Source of the DNA: Phycisphaerae bacterium
GTDB taxonomy: Bacteria; Planctomycetota; Phycisphaerae; Sedimentisphaerales; Anaerobacaceae
Assembly: GCA_030602845.1 (NCBI GenBank)
Contig: JAUVYZ010000049.1
Span: 1 to 10,015, forward strand
DNA: 10,015 nt
Direction of reading: 5' to 3'
In this document: piece after piece, positions 1-6,245 of the stretch
Layout: each line of letters opens with the position of its first letter
How positions within the stretch are numbered: the stretch's first letter is position 1
The notes under the pieces: model-generated
The model's database searches: none
What the model saw: only the letters and a program-made list of their open reading frames with translations
What the model was told of the DNA's origin: nothing
Program-made: the position numbers and the translations under genes

Positions 1-300
1 AAATGGCAGCGGAGAGTCCGAAAAAACAAACCCAATTCAAACCCAAACAAAGCCAATCTCCGAAAAGCCAAAATGAATGTAAACTCACTTATAACAAAGG
101 ATTACAGAAAAAAAGATGATTTCGCAGTCCGAAAAAACAAACCCAATTCAAAGCCAATACAAAGCCAATCAAACCCAATCCCCCAGCGCGATACGCAATA
201 CGCAATACGAGATACGAGATACAAACCCAATCAAACTCGAAGCGAAGCAAAGATCCCTACGGGTGAGCTTCTCGGAATCCTCAAACCGGGGACCAATTTC
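1..300. repeat. Repeat-rich intergenic DNA with a 27-bp direct repeat
   Basis: This stretch has no credible gene. A 27-bp sequence at 15-41 recurs exactly at 126-152, offset by 111 bases. Both copies run into rows of 10-11-bp units with consensus AAAsCCAATm: four units at 139-180, and three at 28-58. Between the copies lies an AT-rich spacer (about 60-125) that would read M-N-V-N-S-L on the plus strand. Any plus-strand translation is low complexity, rich in Lys, Pro, Asn, Gln and Ser. Bases 223-300 are unique-looking sequence. I recall very similar dispersed repeats from Phycisphaerae-type Planctomycetota genomes, which is my main hint about the organism. A selfish or structural intergenic repeat is more likely than a gene. 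There is no palindromic CRISPR-type repeat with spacers. Confidence 0.75.
188..222. repeat. Five tandem GNRATAC heptamers
   Basis: Five contiguous 7-bp units occupy the segment: GCGATAC, GCAATAC, GCAATAC, GAGATAC, GAGATAC. The ATAC half is invariant and the first three bases drift, so adjacent units are most alike, as expected from slippage. The array directly follows the CCAAT-type units of the larger repeat region. A 7-bp period shifts frame at each unit, which argues against a coding role. Its function is unknown. It is comparable in kind to the heptameric short tandem repeats of cyanobacteria. Confidence 0.8.
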
Positions 301-306
301 AAAGGC

Positions 307-361
307 AAAAAAATGCCAGATTCACGGCGGCTGGCTCGCTGCGCTATAAAGACAACCGCCG
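307..361 (-). terminator. Possible terminator after ruvX
   Basis: Just downstream of the ruvX stop codon, bases 353-361 can pair with 325-333: a 9-bp GC-rich stem with one G-U pair on the minus-strand transcript and a 19-nt loop. The transcript then reaches seven consecutive U (plus-strand A-run 307-313) about 11 nt after the stem. The loop and the stem-to-U-run distance are longer than in a canonical intrinsic terminator. The position at the end of the gene run supports the role. Confidence 0.4.
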
Positions 362-362
362 G

Positions 363-773
363 TCATCGTGTGTTTTTTTGTTCGAGGAAGACCTCCAGGA
401 TTTCGGCGGCGGCGACGGCGTCGAGTCGCTTTCTTTTCTTTCCCCTCGTAAGCTGGGCAGGAGCCAATTTTCCCTCGGCGCTGAAACTGCTCAGTCGTTC
501 ATCCTGGAAGTGGATGGGGATGTTGAGATGTTCCTTTAATTGGTCGGCGAATTTGAAGATGAGTCTGGCCTGCGGGCCCTGCGAGTCGTCCATATTCAAA
601 GGCAGTCCCAGCACAATGGCTTCGACATTTTCGGTCTCGACTACATCCGCAATCTTTTTTAGCAGGTCTTTTTGGCCCTGTATTACAGCGAGTGGCGAAG
701 CGATGGTCTCGGCGTGGTCACAGATTGCCAATCCCGTGCGCTTATCACCATAATCTATTGCGAGATATCTCAT
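363..773 (-). CDS. ruvX: RuvX/YqgF family Holliday-junction resolvase-like protein
   Basis: A 136-residue RNase H-fold protein of the YqgF/RuvX family, which usually runs about 135-150 residues, so it looks complete. Visible motifs in order are the N-terminal strand and nucleotide-type loop IDYGDKRTGLAI (residues 6-17, with D7, G9, K11, R12 and G14), the central IVLGLPLNMD (about 53-62), the DERLSSFSAE motif (about 91-100) and the C-terminal helix KRLDAVAAAEILEVFLEQ. The first and third motifs and the LDAVAAAEIL aspartate supply the acidic residues typical of this fold. The family is implicated in Holliday-junction resolution and in pre-16S rRNA 5'-end processing in the cytoplasm. The ATG start is the only one giving the full first beta strand, and no strong Shine-Dalgarno precedes it. 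The gene lies 61 bp after the mannose-1-phosphate guanylyltransferase gene and is probably last in that operon. Confidence 0.92.
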   Translation of the reverse strand: MRYLAIDYGDKRTGLAICDHAETIASPLAVIQGQKDLLKKIADVVETENVEAIVLGLPLNMDDSQGPQARLIFKFADQLKEHLNIPIHFQDERLSSFSAEGKLAPAQLTRGKKRKRLDAVAAAEILEVFLEQKNTR

Positions 774-834
774 TGTTCGTCGTACCTATATCGCGCCTTC
801 GCTTCGCTCAAGGCCAAGATTGCGTACCGTTGAA

Positions 835-1923
835 TTATAGGAATTTTTCTCCGGTGTGCCGCTTTATCAACTCGAGCAGCTCCTTCAGGCGCTGGGTCTG
901 GTCGGCGTGACAAATGAGTGTGGCATCAGGGCTGTGGGCCACGACGATATTTTCCAGGCCAATGGCGGCGATTAGATGGCCCTGGTCTTCGGTAATCAGG
1001 ATAGAGTTTTTGCAATCGAGCAGCTCGCTTGAGCCGGCAACGACGATGTTATTGTCCCTGTCGGAACTGATAATGTCAGCGAGGGCGGCGAAGGAGCCCA
1101 TATCGAGCCAACGACAGTCCAACTTTATGGCGTAAACTTTGTCGGCCTTTTCCATAACGGCGTAGTCAATGCTGATTTTGGGTAGTTTTACGAACCATTC
1201 CTGAAGGGTTTTCTGCTGATTGGGGCTGCCCCAGTCGGCTTGAATTCTGCGGAGAGGTTCGGCAGCTTCGGGCAGGAATTTTTTCAGGTTGGCCAAGATT
1301 GTTTTTGCCTTCCAGACGAACATGCCGGAGTTCCAGAAGTACCGGCCGGTGTCGAGATATTCTTTCGCGGTTTTTTCGTCCGGTTTTTCCTTGAATGCTT
1401 CGACGGAATAAATTTTGTTTTCACAATGAGGACACCTTCGGGCGTCGGCACATTTTATATAACCAAGCTGGGTGCTGGGGAAGGTCGGCTGGATGCCGAA
1501 AGTAATCATATCGTCCGGATTGTTATTGACAAAGGTCAGGGCATCTTTGATGGCCTGCTGGAGTACTTCGGCAGGCTCTATTATCTGGTCGGCGGTAACA
1601 ACGGCTATCGCGGCGTCGGGGTCATATTTTGTCAAGATGGCTGCGGCCAATCCTATGGTACCGGCGGTATCGCGGACAGCGGGCTCGGCGATGACATTAT
1701 TAAACGGCAATTCGGGTAGGTCTTCGCGGACGAGGTCTGCATGGCCGGCGTTTGTGAGAATAATTATGTTCCTCATATCGAATATCGGCGAGAGTCGCTC
1801 GAAACAACAGCGCAGAAGTGTTTGGCCATCGAGGAGCTTTAAGACCTGTTTTGGTCGTTTTTTTCGGCTGAGCGGCCATAATCTTTTTCCGGTGCCCCCT
1901 GCCATTATCACCGCATAGTCCAT
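835..1923 (-). CDS. manC: Mannose-1-phosphate guanylyltransferase
   Basis: This 362-residue cytoplasmic nucleotidyltransferase would make GDP-mannose from mannose-1-phosphate and GTP for polysaccharide or glycoconjugate synthesis. The N-terminal signature MAGGTGKRLWPLSRKKRPKQ is textbook for the pyrophosphorylase family. Further on are AVVTADQII (the metal-binding loop, usually P-[AS]-D-H), the sugar-binding FKEKPD, FWNSGMFVWK, SIDYAVMEK and RWLDMGSF. It lacks the C-terminal cupin (phosphomannose isomerase) domain of bifunctional enzymes, and its length fits the monofunctional form. The in-frame start 29 codons upstream (2010) is rejected: it adds a non-homologous leader and overlaps the upstream gene, whereas the start at 1923 has AAGGGG six bases upstream and follows the permease stop by 13 bp. 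Oddities are Q for H in the TADQ loop and a CPHC pair near residue 165. A related sugar-1-phosphate nucleotidyltransferase is the main alternative. Confidence 0.9.
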   Translation of the reverse strand: MDYAVIMAGGTGKRLWPLSRKKRPKQVLKLLDGQTLLRCCFERLSPIFDMRNIIILTNAGHADLVREDLPELPFNNVIAEPAVRDTAGTIGLAAAILTKYDPDAAIAVVTADQIIEPAEVLQQAIKDALTFVNNNPDDMITFGIQPTFPSTQLGYIKCADARRCPHCENKIYSVEAFKEKPDEKTAKEYLDTGRYFWNSGMFVWKAKTILANLKKFLPEAAEPLRRIQADWGSPNQQKTLQEWFVKLPKISIDYAVMEKADKVYAIKLDCRWLDMGSFAALADIISSDRDNNIVVAGSSELLDCKNSILITEDQGHLIAAIGLENIVVAHSPDATLICHADQTQRLKELLELIKRHTGEKFL

Positions 1924-1929
1924 TGCCGA

Positions 1930-1935
1930 CCCCTT
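1930..1935 (-). promoter_or_regulatory. Ribosome binding site deciding the manC start
   Basis: The minus strand reads AAGGGG here, six bases before the ATG at 1923. No comparable site precedes the alternative in-frame start at 2010, so this sets the start next to the canonical GGTGKRLWPLSR nucleotidyltransferase N-terminus. Confidence 0.7.
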
Positions 1936-1936
1936 T

Positions 1937-2938
1937 TCAAATGAAGACAAAAAATAACACGGGCACAACGATTGCGGCAAAGGCTGCCGTAGTAACCACC
2001 CAGAGCGCACTGGCCAACGGGCCGTCTAAATCAAAAACGTTGCTCATTGTTACCATAAGAACGGCACTCGGGGCAGTTGACAGAACTATTATCACTTTTT
2101 CAACCAAGCCGTCCAAGTTTCGTCCGGTCAGTGCCAGCAGCCAGATAATCAGAATGGCCGCTGCCGGTGTTAGAATAAATTTTACCGCAACGAGCGGAAA
2201 ATACAAGTTTATATAGTTTTTGAGCCGAGATAATTTTACGCGCAGGCCAATTGCGAAAAACGACAGGCTGGCGGCGGTGTAAACGAAGATGTCAATAATA
2301 TGAAATTTCAATACGAAATCAGGGGTTTTGACATTGGCCAAATTTAGAATTACAGCTGTTATTACGGCTGGAATCGCAAGACAACGGGGATCCAAGACCT
2401 GTCTGAGCCTGAATGCGGCGTTGGAGTCCTTCAATCGAAGTTCCCGAACCTTCAGCAGAGGGAGAAAGACAAGATAAAAAGTGGGTAAAGAAAGTAAGAG
2501 GTATATGTTGGCCAGGGCGAGGCCGACTGCACCAAATAAAGCATAGCAGACGAATGCGCCGCCGGTATATCCGATATTGCTGAGGCCCCCCGCCAGAATG
2601 AGTGTCAATCGGCTTCTTCGGTCGAGCTTGAGGAAAGAAAACAATCCTGCTGAAAGAGCGGTGCTTGTGAGCATTAAACATAAGCCAACTATCGGCAGCC
2701 AAATGAGCTGGCGGCTCAACTGCATGCGCCAGATTACGAGCAGTGCAATGAGCCAATTGAAAGAGACCAGGACGGCGGTCATTATCTTTTTGGCCAGGTG
2801 CTCCGGCACCCCAAACCGATTGCTTGCGAGGTAACCGGAAGCCAAGCCGCCTACTAACACTGCAAACATACTTGCGAGGCGAAGGCGAGAATCTATTGCA
2901 GACAAATGTGCCAAAACATTGGAAAAAACCAGGTGCAT
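1937..2938 (-). CDS. AEC-family (auxin efflux carrier-like) permease
   Basis: A 333-residue integral membrane protein with about ten hydrophobic segments, around residues 22-40, 48-68, 75-102, 108-130, 132-160, 180-205, 212-235, 243-270, 280-302 and 308-333. This matches the two five-helix halves of the AEC/Mem_trans family in both length and layout. Family-like elements are GGLSNIGYTGGAFVCYALFG (about 117-136, the N-x-G region of the first half), SFFAIGLRVKLSRLK in the second half, and STAPSAVLMVTMSNVFDLDG before the last helix, equivalent to the MPPAVNAFVLA-type motif. Relatives are proton- or sodium-coupled carriers of small organic acids, malate or amino acids, but the substrate cannot be read from sequence. 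Its start overlaps the pgi stop by one base (TGATG on the minus strand), suggesting translational coupling. It lies 13 bp upstream of manC. Confidence 0.75.
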   Translation of the reverse strand: MHLVFSNVLAHLSAIDSRLRLASMFAVLVGGLASGYLASNRFGVPEHLAKKIMTAVLVSFNWLIALLVIWRMQLSRQLIWLPIVGLCLMLTSTALSAGLFSFLKLDRRSRLTLILAGGLSNIGYTGGAFVCYALFGAVGLALANIYLLLSLPTFYLVFLPLLKVRELRLKDSNAAFRLRQVLDPRCLAIPAVITAVILNLANVKTPDFVLKFHIIDIFVYTAASLSFFAIGLRVKLSRLKNYINLYFPLVAVKFILTPAAAILIIWLLALTGRNLDGLVEKVIIVLSTAPSAVLMVTMSNVFDLDGPLASALWVVTTAAFAAIVVPVLFFVFI

Positions 2939-4368
2939 CAGACCAGAAAGTCTCCGTCGATTTTGGTTAGGGATTGAATTTGCTGTGCCAATTCTTCACA
3001 TTTACGACCCATCTCGTCGCAGCCGGACTTGCCCTCAAGGGCGGGGATAGCTTCTCTGACAAACTTAACAGCAGGCTGATTGTAAGTATCGATTTTGAAC
3101 AATGCGCCGGCAAAAGAAGTTGTTACCTCATACAAATAAATAAACTGACCGACTGTATAAGCATTTACTTCATCGAACACAACCGTCAGGCAGGGACGTT
3201 TGCAGTGCAGAAGGGCATACTCGGTAGCTTTCTTTTCGTTGTTGAGCAGTGTGCCCAAATCTTTACCTGCGAGAAAGGCGAGTTCAGGGGCACTGTCAGG
3301 AGCCGGTCCTATTTTGAGCTTTTTGTCGAAATTATTGACCTGGAGGAAAGTGAACAATTTATCGTTAGGCCCCTCAAGGTATAACTGCACCTGGCTGTGC
3401 TGGTCGGTGGCGCCGAGGGCCTTTATGGGTGTGGGGCCTATGTGAACTTCGTCGCCGGTCAAATCCTTTGCTTTGCCGAGACTTTCGGCCCAGAGCTGCC
3501 GATACCAATCAGCCAAATCTTTGAGGCGGAAGCTATAGGACATCATTACGGAGATTTTTTTGCCTCGATTATAAAAGTGGTAATTTATTGCGGCGTTAAC
3601 TGCGGCGGGGTTTTTGTAAAAATCCTCGCAGCTAACCCTGCTGTCCATATCCCGGGCGCCTGCCAAAAGGGAATCGATATCAACTCCGCACATAGCCGCA
3701 CCGAACAGGCCAACAGCACTTAAGACGCTAAATCTGCCGCCGACACCCTGCGGAACTTCGAGACAGCGCAAAGCCGCATCAGCGGCGATTTTGCAAAGAG
3801 GACCCTGCGTGAGGTCAGTGGTTATGATTACGTGGTTTTGTAAGCCTTCGGGACCGAGCTTGTCCAGAAGCAGTTGACGGATAATCATAAATTGGCTTAG
3901 AGTCTCCGTGGTTTGGCCGGATTTGCTGATAACATTAAAAATAGTCTTGTCGAGCCTATCACTAACCCAGTCTAAAAATAAACCAAACTGGACAGGGTCA
4001 ATGTTGTCAAAGACGAAGAGACGAGGGCTGGAGTGTTGCGTGTCGTCAAGATTGTGCATATAAGGATTCAGTGCGGTTTGCAGCGCGATGTTGCCGAGGG
4101 CGGAGCCACCGATGCCGAGGACAACGAGATTTTCGCATCGGTCTTTAAGCTCTGCAACCAGCCCTTTGACCTTTTGAGAAATCTCTTTGCTATAAGGGAG
4201 GTCTCTATATGGAGTTTTGCCGTCTTTTCTTTCATTGTTTAGTTGAGAAATCAGCGGCGAGGTTTCTTCGGCAAGGGCTTTTAGCTGTGCGGGAGTAATA
4301 CCGTGCTCGGTGCCTATAAGCTCCGCAGTAGCATTTTTGTAGTAAAGTTTAATTTGCGATTCCGACAC
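2938..4368 (-). CDS. pgi: Glucose-6-phosphate isomerase
   Basis: A 476-residue cytoplasmic enzyme interconverting glucose-6-phosphate and fructose-6-phosphate, of the shorter Bacillus-like PGI type. The SIS-domain phosphate loops are clear: VLGIGGSALG (83-92), VISKSGQTTET (146-156) and the family signature GGRFSVLSAVG (210-220). Further on are QLWAESLGK with the catalytic-base glutamate E295, ATDQHSQ with H324, and YNQPAVKFVR (429-438) near the C-terminus. In the well-studied enzymes the last motif is GVExxK, with an active-site lysine. Here the aligned residue is R438, and the usual glutamate is K435. The start codon is GTG, with AGGAA eight bases upstream. The gene heads an apparent operon with the permease, manC and ruvX, linking F6P/G6P balance to sugar-nucleotide supply. 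Confidence 0.95.
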   Translation of the reverse strand: MSESQIKLYYKNATAELIGTEHGITPAQLKALAEETSPLISQLNNERKDGKTPYRDLPYSKEISQKVKGLVAELKDRCENLVVLGIGGSALGNIALQTALNPYMHNLDDTQHSSPRLFVFDNIDPVQFGLFLDWVSDRLDKTIFNVISKSGQTTETLSQFMIIRQLLLDKLGPEGLQNHVIITTDLTQGPLCKIAADAALRCLEVPQGVGGRFSVLSAVGLFGAAMCGVDIDSLLAGARDMDSRVSCEDFYKNPAAVNAAINYHFYNRGKKISVMMSYSFRLKDLADWYRQLWAESLGKAKDLTGDEVHIGPTPIKALGATDQHSQVQLYLEGPNDKLFTFLQVNNFDKKLKIGPAPDSAPELAFLAGKDLGTLLNNEKKATEYALLHCKRPCLTVVFDEVNAYTVGQFIYLYEVTTSFAGALFKIDTYNQPAVKFVREAIPALEGKSGCDEMGRKCEELAQQIQSLTKIDGDFLV

Positions 4369-4415
4369 TGGTACGTTCCTTTCGCATTCGTTCTTAAGCT
4401 TTCTGCTTACATCTC

Positions 4416-4444
4416 ACCCTTGCGGAAAATCGGAGCGCAAGGGT
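4416..4444. other. Perfect 9-bp inverted repeat upstream of pgi
   Basis: ACCCTTGCG (4416-4424) is the exact reverse complement of CGCAAGGGT (4436-4444), with an 11-base loop. It lies between the broken isomerase-like gene and the pgi start. Neither strand has a run of T after it, so it is not a canonical intrinsic terminator. It could be an atypical terminator for the upstream gene, or a structure in the pgi leader about 50 nt before the start codon. Confidence 0.5.
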
Positions 4445-4477
4445 AAAGTGCACAACATCCCCACCGGCAAGAAGTCA

Positions 4478-4559
4478 AATGTACTCGACCTCGATGCCAA
4501 GTGAGTGGCCCAACTCACACCTATCGTCTGCCGATGTGCTCGACCTTGATTCCGGCAAG
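4478..4559. repeat. Imperfect duplication of the isomerase-like gene 3' end
   Basis: Bases 4478-4501 resemble 4533-4559: sixteen of the first eighteen positions match, and a 3-bp gap follows. On the minus strand the upstream copy encodes LAGIKVEHI, near the repaired end of the isomerase-like protein. The downstream copy, beyond that stop codon, encodes LGIEVEYI followed by its own stop. Between them lies a 6-bp inverted repeat, GTGAGT/ACTCAC (4501-4518). This fits a remnant of another, deleted tandem paralogue or a local duplication of the gene end. Confidence 0.5.
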
Positions 4560-5989
4560 CTGGCAGTAGGCCTTGAACGTAAGCTCCAGGTCGCCATATA
4601 TAAACAACTGGTGGAAGCCCCGTGTGTCACGCGAGTCGGGCACGTCATCCATCTCAAGCTCGACAGAGGTTCTGCAGCCGCCGGCAGGTGGTGTTTCAAT
4701 GTTGCGAAGGACGCGTCCGGTTCCGAGGATGATTTTGTCGGGCCTTCAAACTCCATAACGGTGACTTTCTGGTTGATGCGCCAGAGCACCTGTGGCGAGA
4801 CACCAAGCTCAGACTCGGAGTGGTTGCGGAGAATGAAAGGCTCGTGGGGCTTGTCGAAGCCATCGAGCTTTGTGGGACAGGAGCAGTGGGCGCCTATCAG
4901 TGTGTTGTTGACAGTGTTTGGCACGGGGTCCTGCATAAAGCCGGGCCGGTCGCACAGAAGACTCGTGAGCCGCAAAGAGATAGCAGCGTTTACGTCGGCT
5001 TCACAACAGCCGACGGAGCCCTCATCGTTGAGCTTCAGCCAGGCCATGCAAGGGGGACAGGGAATCAAACGGCTCCCAATCAAACCCAAACAATCCACAG
5101 AGATGCCTTGACAGTTCTCGGCTGCCATAATATGCCGGGCGACGACATAACACTTTGCTGAGTTGAGGATATCCTGTTTGTTCGGCTCGACAATCTTTTT
5201 GGCGTTCCTGGTGTAGTAGTTGGCGATGGCTCGCATCTCGTCGGTGGTCTCGGCCTTTTTGAACTCCTCCGGGAAGCGCTTGCGAGGGATGTAGTGGAGG
5301 GTGGTGCCGATGACGTTGAGTTTGCGGTCATAAGTTTTATTGCCTGCGATGATGCAGAGGCGGTTATTCTTCATCTGGTGGATGGTGATGAAAATTTTCA
5401 GGCCGAAGGCAAGCCAGTCAAGGTCCTGGGTTGAAGCAACAAAGACGCCTGGAATATTGCGGGTTGCCTGGAGGTCTCCGGTGAAAGAAGTGCCCATCGG
5501 GCTAAAGACAATCGTCGGGATATTGCCACGATTTTTGGCAATGTTGTTGGTTTTGCTCCAGGAGTTGAAGCCCCGATGGTGTAGGCACATACTGATAACC
5601 ATTAGGCCATCCGGCGGGTTTTCTTTGACATCTTTGAGGAATGCACTGACGAGGTTATCAGTGTGGAGGGGCTCTTTTGTTATCTGCAGGTTGACGCTGT
5701 GCTTTTTGGCGGCGTCGTTGAGAATCTTAGTGTATTGGCGCTGGCGTGCTTTGATGTCGTAGGCGGCGCCGGGCCAGCCCATCCAGTATTTGTCGATGTT
5801 CGGACGGATAAACACAGCGCGGACAAGGGGCTTTTTGGCGGACTTCGGCTCGGCGGCGAACAACGATGAGGTGAAGTCGAGCAGGCCGGTCTGCGTGGCC
5901 GCGGCCAGGGCACCGGCGGTTGCGAGGAAGCCGCGACGGCTCATTGTGCAGGAACAGCAGGATTTGGCACAGTTTTTGTGGGCTTGCAT
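4521..5989 (-). pseudogene. Tat-exported sugar-isomerase-fold protein, frameshifted
   Basis: From the ATG at 5989 the frame is open to about residue 417 (FEGP). It then runs into unrelated low-quality sequence ending at 4475. Shifting frame at 4739-4744 restores PDKIILGTGRV...GCRTSVELEM...IYGDLELTF...AGIKVEHIGRR and a stop at 4521, giving 489 residues. That is nearly the length of the paralogue at 7799-9271 (490), whose C-terminus matches (GCRT, Y-G-D, E-x-V). A single missing base in the G/C run explains it. The protein has a long cysteine-rich n-region (C7-C14), a Tat motif SRRGFLAT (17-24) and a probable cleavage near FAA (44-46). The core resembles the L-fucose/L-arabinose isomerase fold: DGLMVIS (127-133), PPCMAWLKLNDEG (312-324), CCEADV with E330, and GAHC with H368. 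Substrate unknown; an active isomerase is not established. The break may be real or an assembly error. Confidence 0.7.
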
Positions 5990-5996
5990 TATGATT

Positions 5997-6002
5997 CCTC
6001 CT
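5997..6002 (-). promoter_or_regulatory. Strong ribosome binding site deciding the isomerase-like start
   Basis: The minus strand reads AGGAGG, seven bases before the ATG at 5989. It favours this start over the in-frame ATG at 6019 (upstream of the site) and over the one at 5944 directly before the twin-arginine motif, which has no such site. The cysteine-rich stretch before the Tat motif is therefore probably translated. Confidence 0.8.
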
Positions 6003-6019
6003 AAAATGTAATGTTTCAA

Positions 6020-6193
6020 TTAACTTTTCTTAAAATACATAAGTCTATAACCAACTCCGGCTAAACCACCGGGGCTGTCAATTATCATTTCATTATAACC
6101 TGAAGGAGTCGATACGCAACTCAAATTTCCTGAGAAAGTATTATCGTATATCTTATTGCATATAATGTCGCCGGGCCGGCGACGGCTAAACAA
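6020..6193 (-). CDS. Possible 57-residue ORF between xylanase and isomerase-like genes
   Basis: A minus-strand frame is open from an in-frame stop at 6243-6245 down to a TAA at 6020-6022, and it contains no early ATG. The best start is TTG at 6193, with AGGA seven bases upstream. The product would begin MFSRRRPGDIICNK and end GGLAGVGYRLMYFKKS, with no signal peptide or membrane segment. Its TAA lies 30 bases before the start of the isomerase-like gene. I do not recognise the protein. It could be a small gene, the 3' remnant of a lost larger gene (the open frame continues upstream of the TTG), or chance, since an open run of about 74 codons is not rare. Confidence 0.25.
   Translation of the reverse strand: MFSRRRPGDIICNKIYDNTFSGNLSCVSTPSGYNEMIIDSPGGLAGVGYRLMYFKKS
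6167..6183. other. 17-bp GC-rich palindrome
   Basis: GTCGCCGG and CCGGCGAC flank a single central G: a perfect 8-bp inverted repeat set in AT-rich sequence between the xylanase and the isomerase-like gene. As RNA it would form a six-pair stem with a five-base loop. No T-run follows on either strand. A dimeric regulator site or a weak terminator after the xylanase are both possible. It lies inside the possible small ORF, where it encodes part of RRRPGD. Confidence 0.45.
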
Positions 6194-6245
6194 ATAAGAA
6201 TCCTGTGTAAAACACCGGAGTTCAAAATCGGTCAGTTCGAGTTAA

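Noticed and set aside
1..222. CRISPR array
   Set aside because: The repeat units are of several kinds and lengths, there are no regular unique spacers, and no cas genes are nearby.
73..753. Long plus-strand ORF from the left repeats into ruvX
   Set aside because: It begins in low-complexity repeat sequence and continues as an antisense frame of ruvX, which has strong family motifs on the minus strand.
774..834. Small hairpin GCCTT/AAGGC between manC and ruvX as a terminator
   Set aside because: The stem is only five pairs with no U-run after it, and ruvX would be left without a visible promoter.
1240..1719. 159-residue plus-strand ORF
   Set aside because: It is antisense to manC, with no recognisable domain and no ribosome binding site of note.
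1924..2010. N-terminal extension of ManC to the start at 2010
   Set aside because: It would overlap the permease gene, adds non-homologous sequence, and is bypassed by the AAGGGG site before 1923.
4735..4750. Programmed -1 frameshift in the isomerase-like gene
   Set aside because: A -1 shift would give the right frame, but there is no X-XXY-YYZ slippery heptamer and no obvious stimulatory structure. The intact paralogue needs no shift.
5990..6060. Third copy of the shared leader before the frameshifted gene
   Set aside because: Only short matches (TTAACTTTTC, AAATACA) are shared with the other leaders and they do not keep the same spacing.
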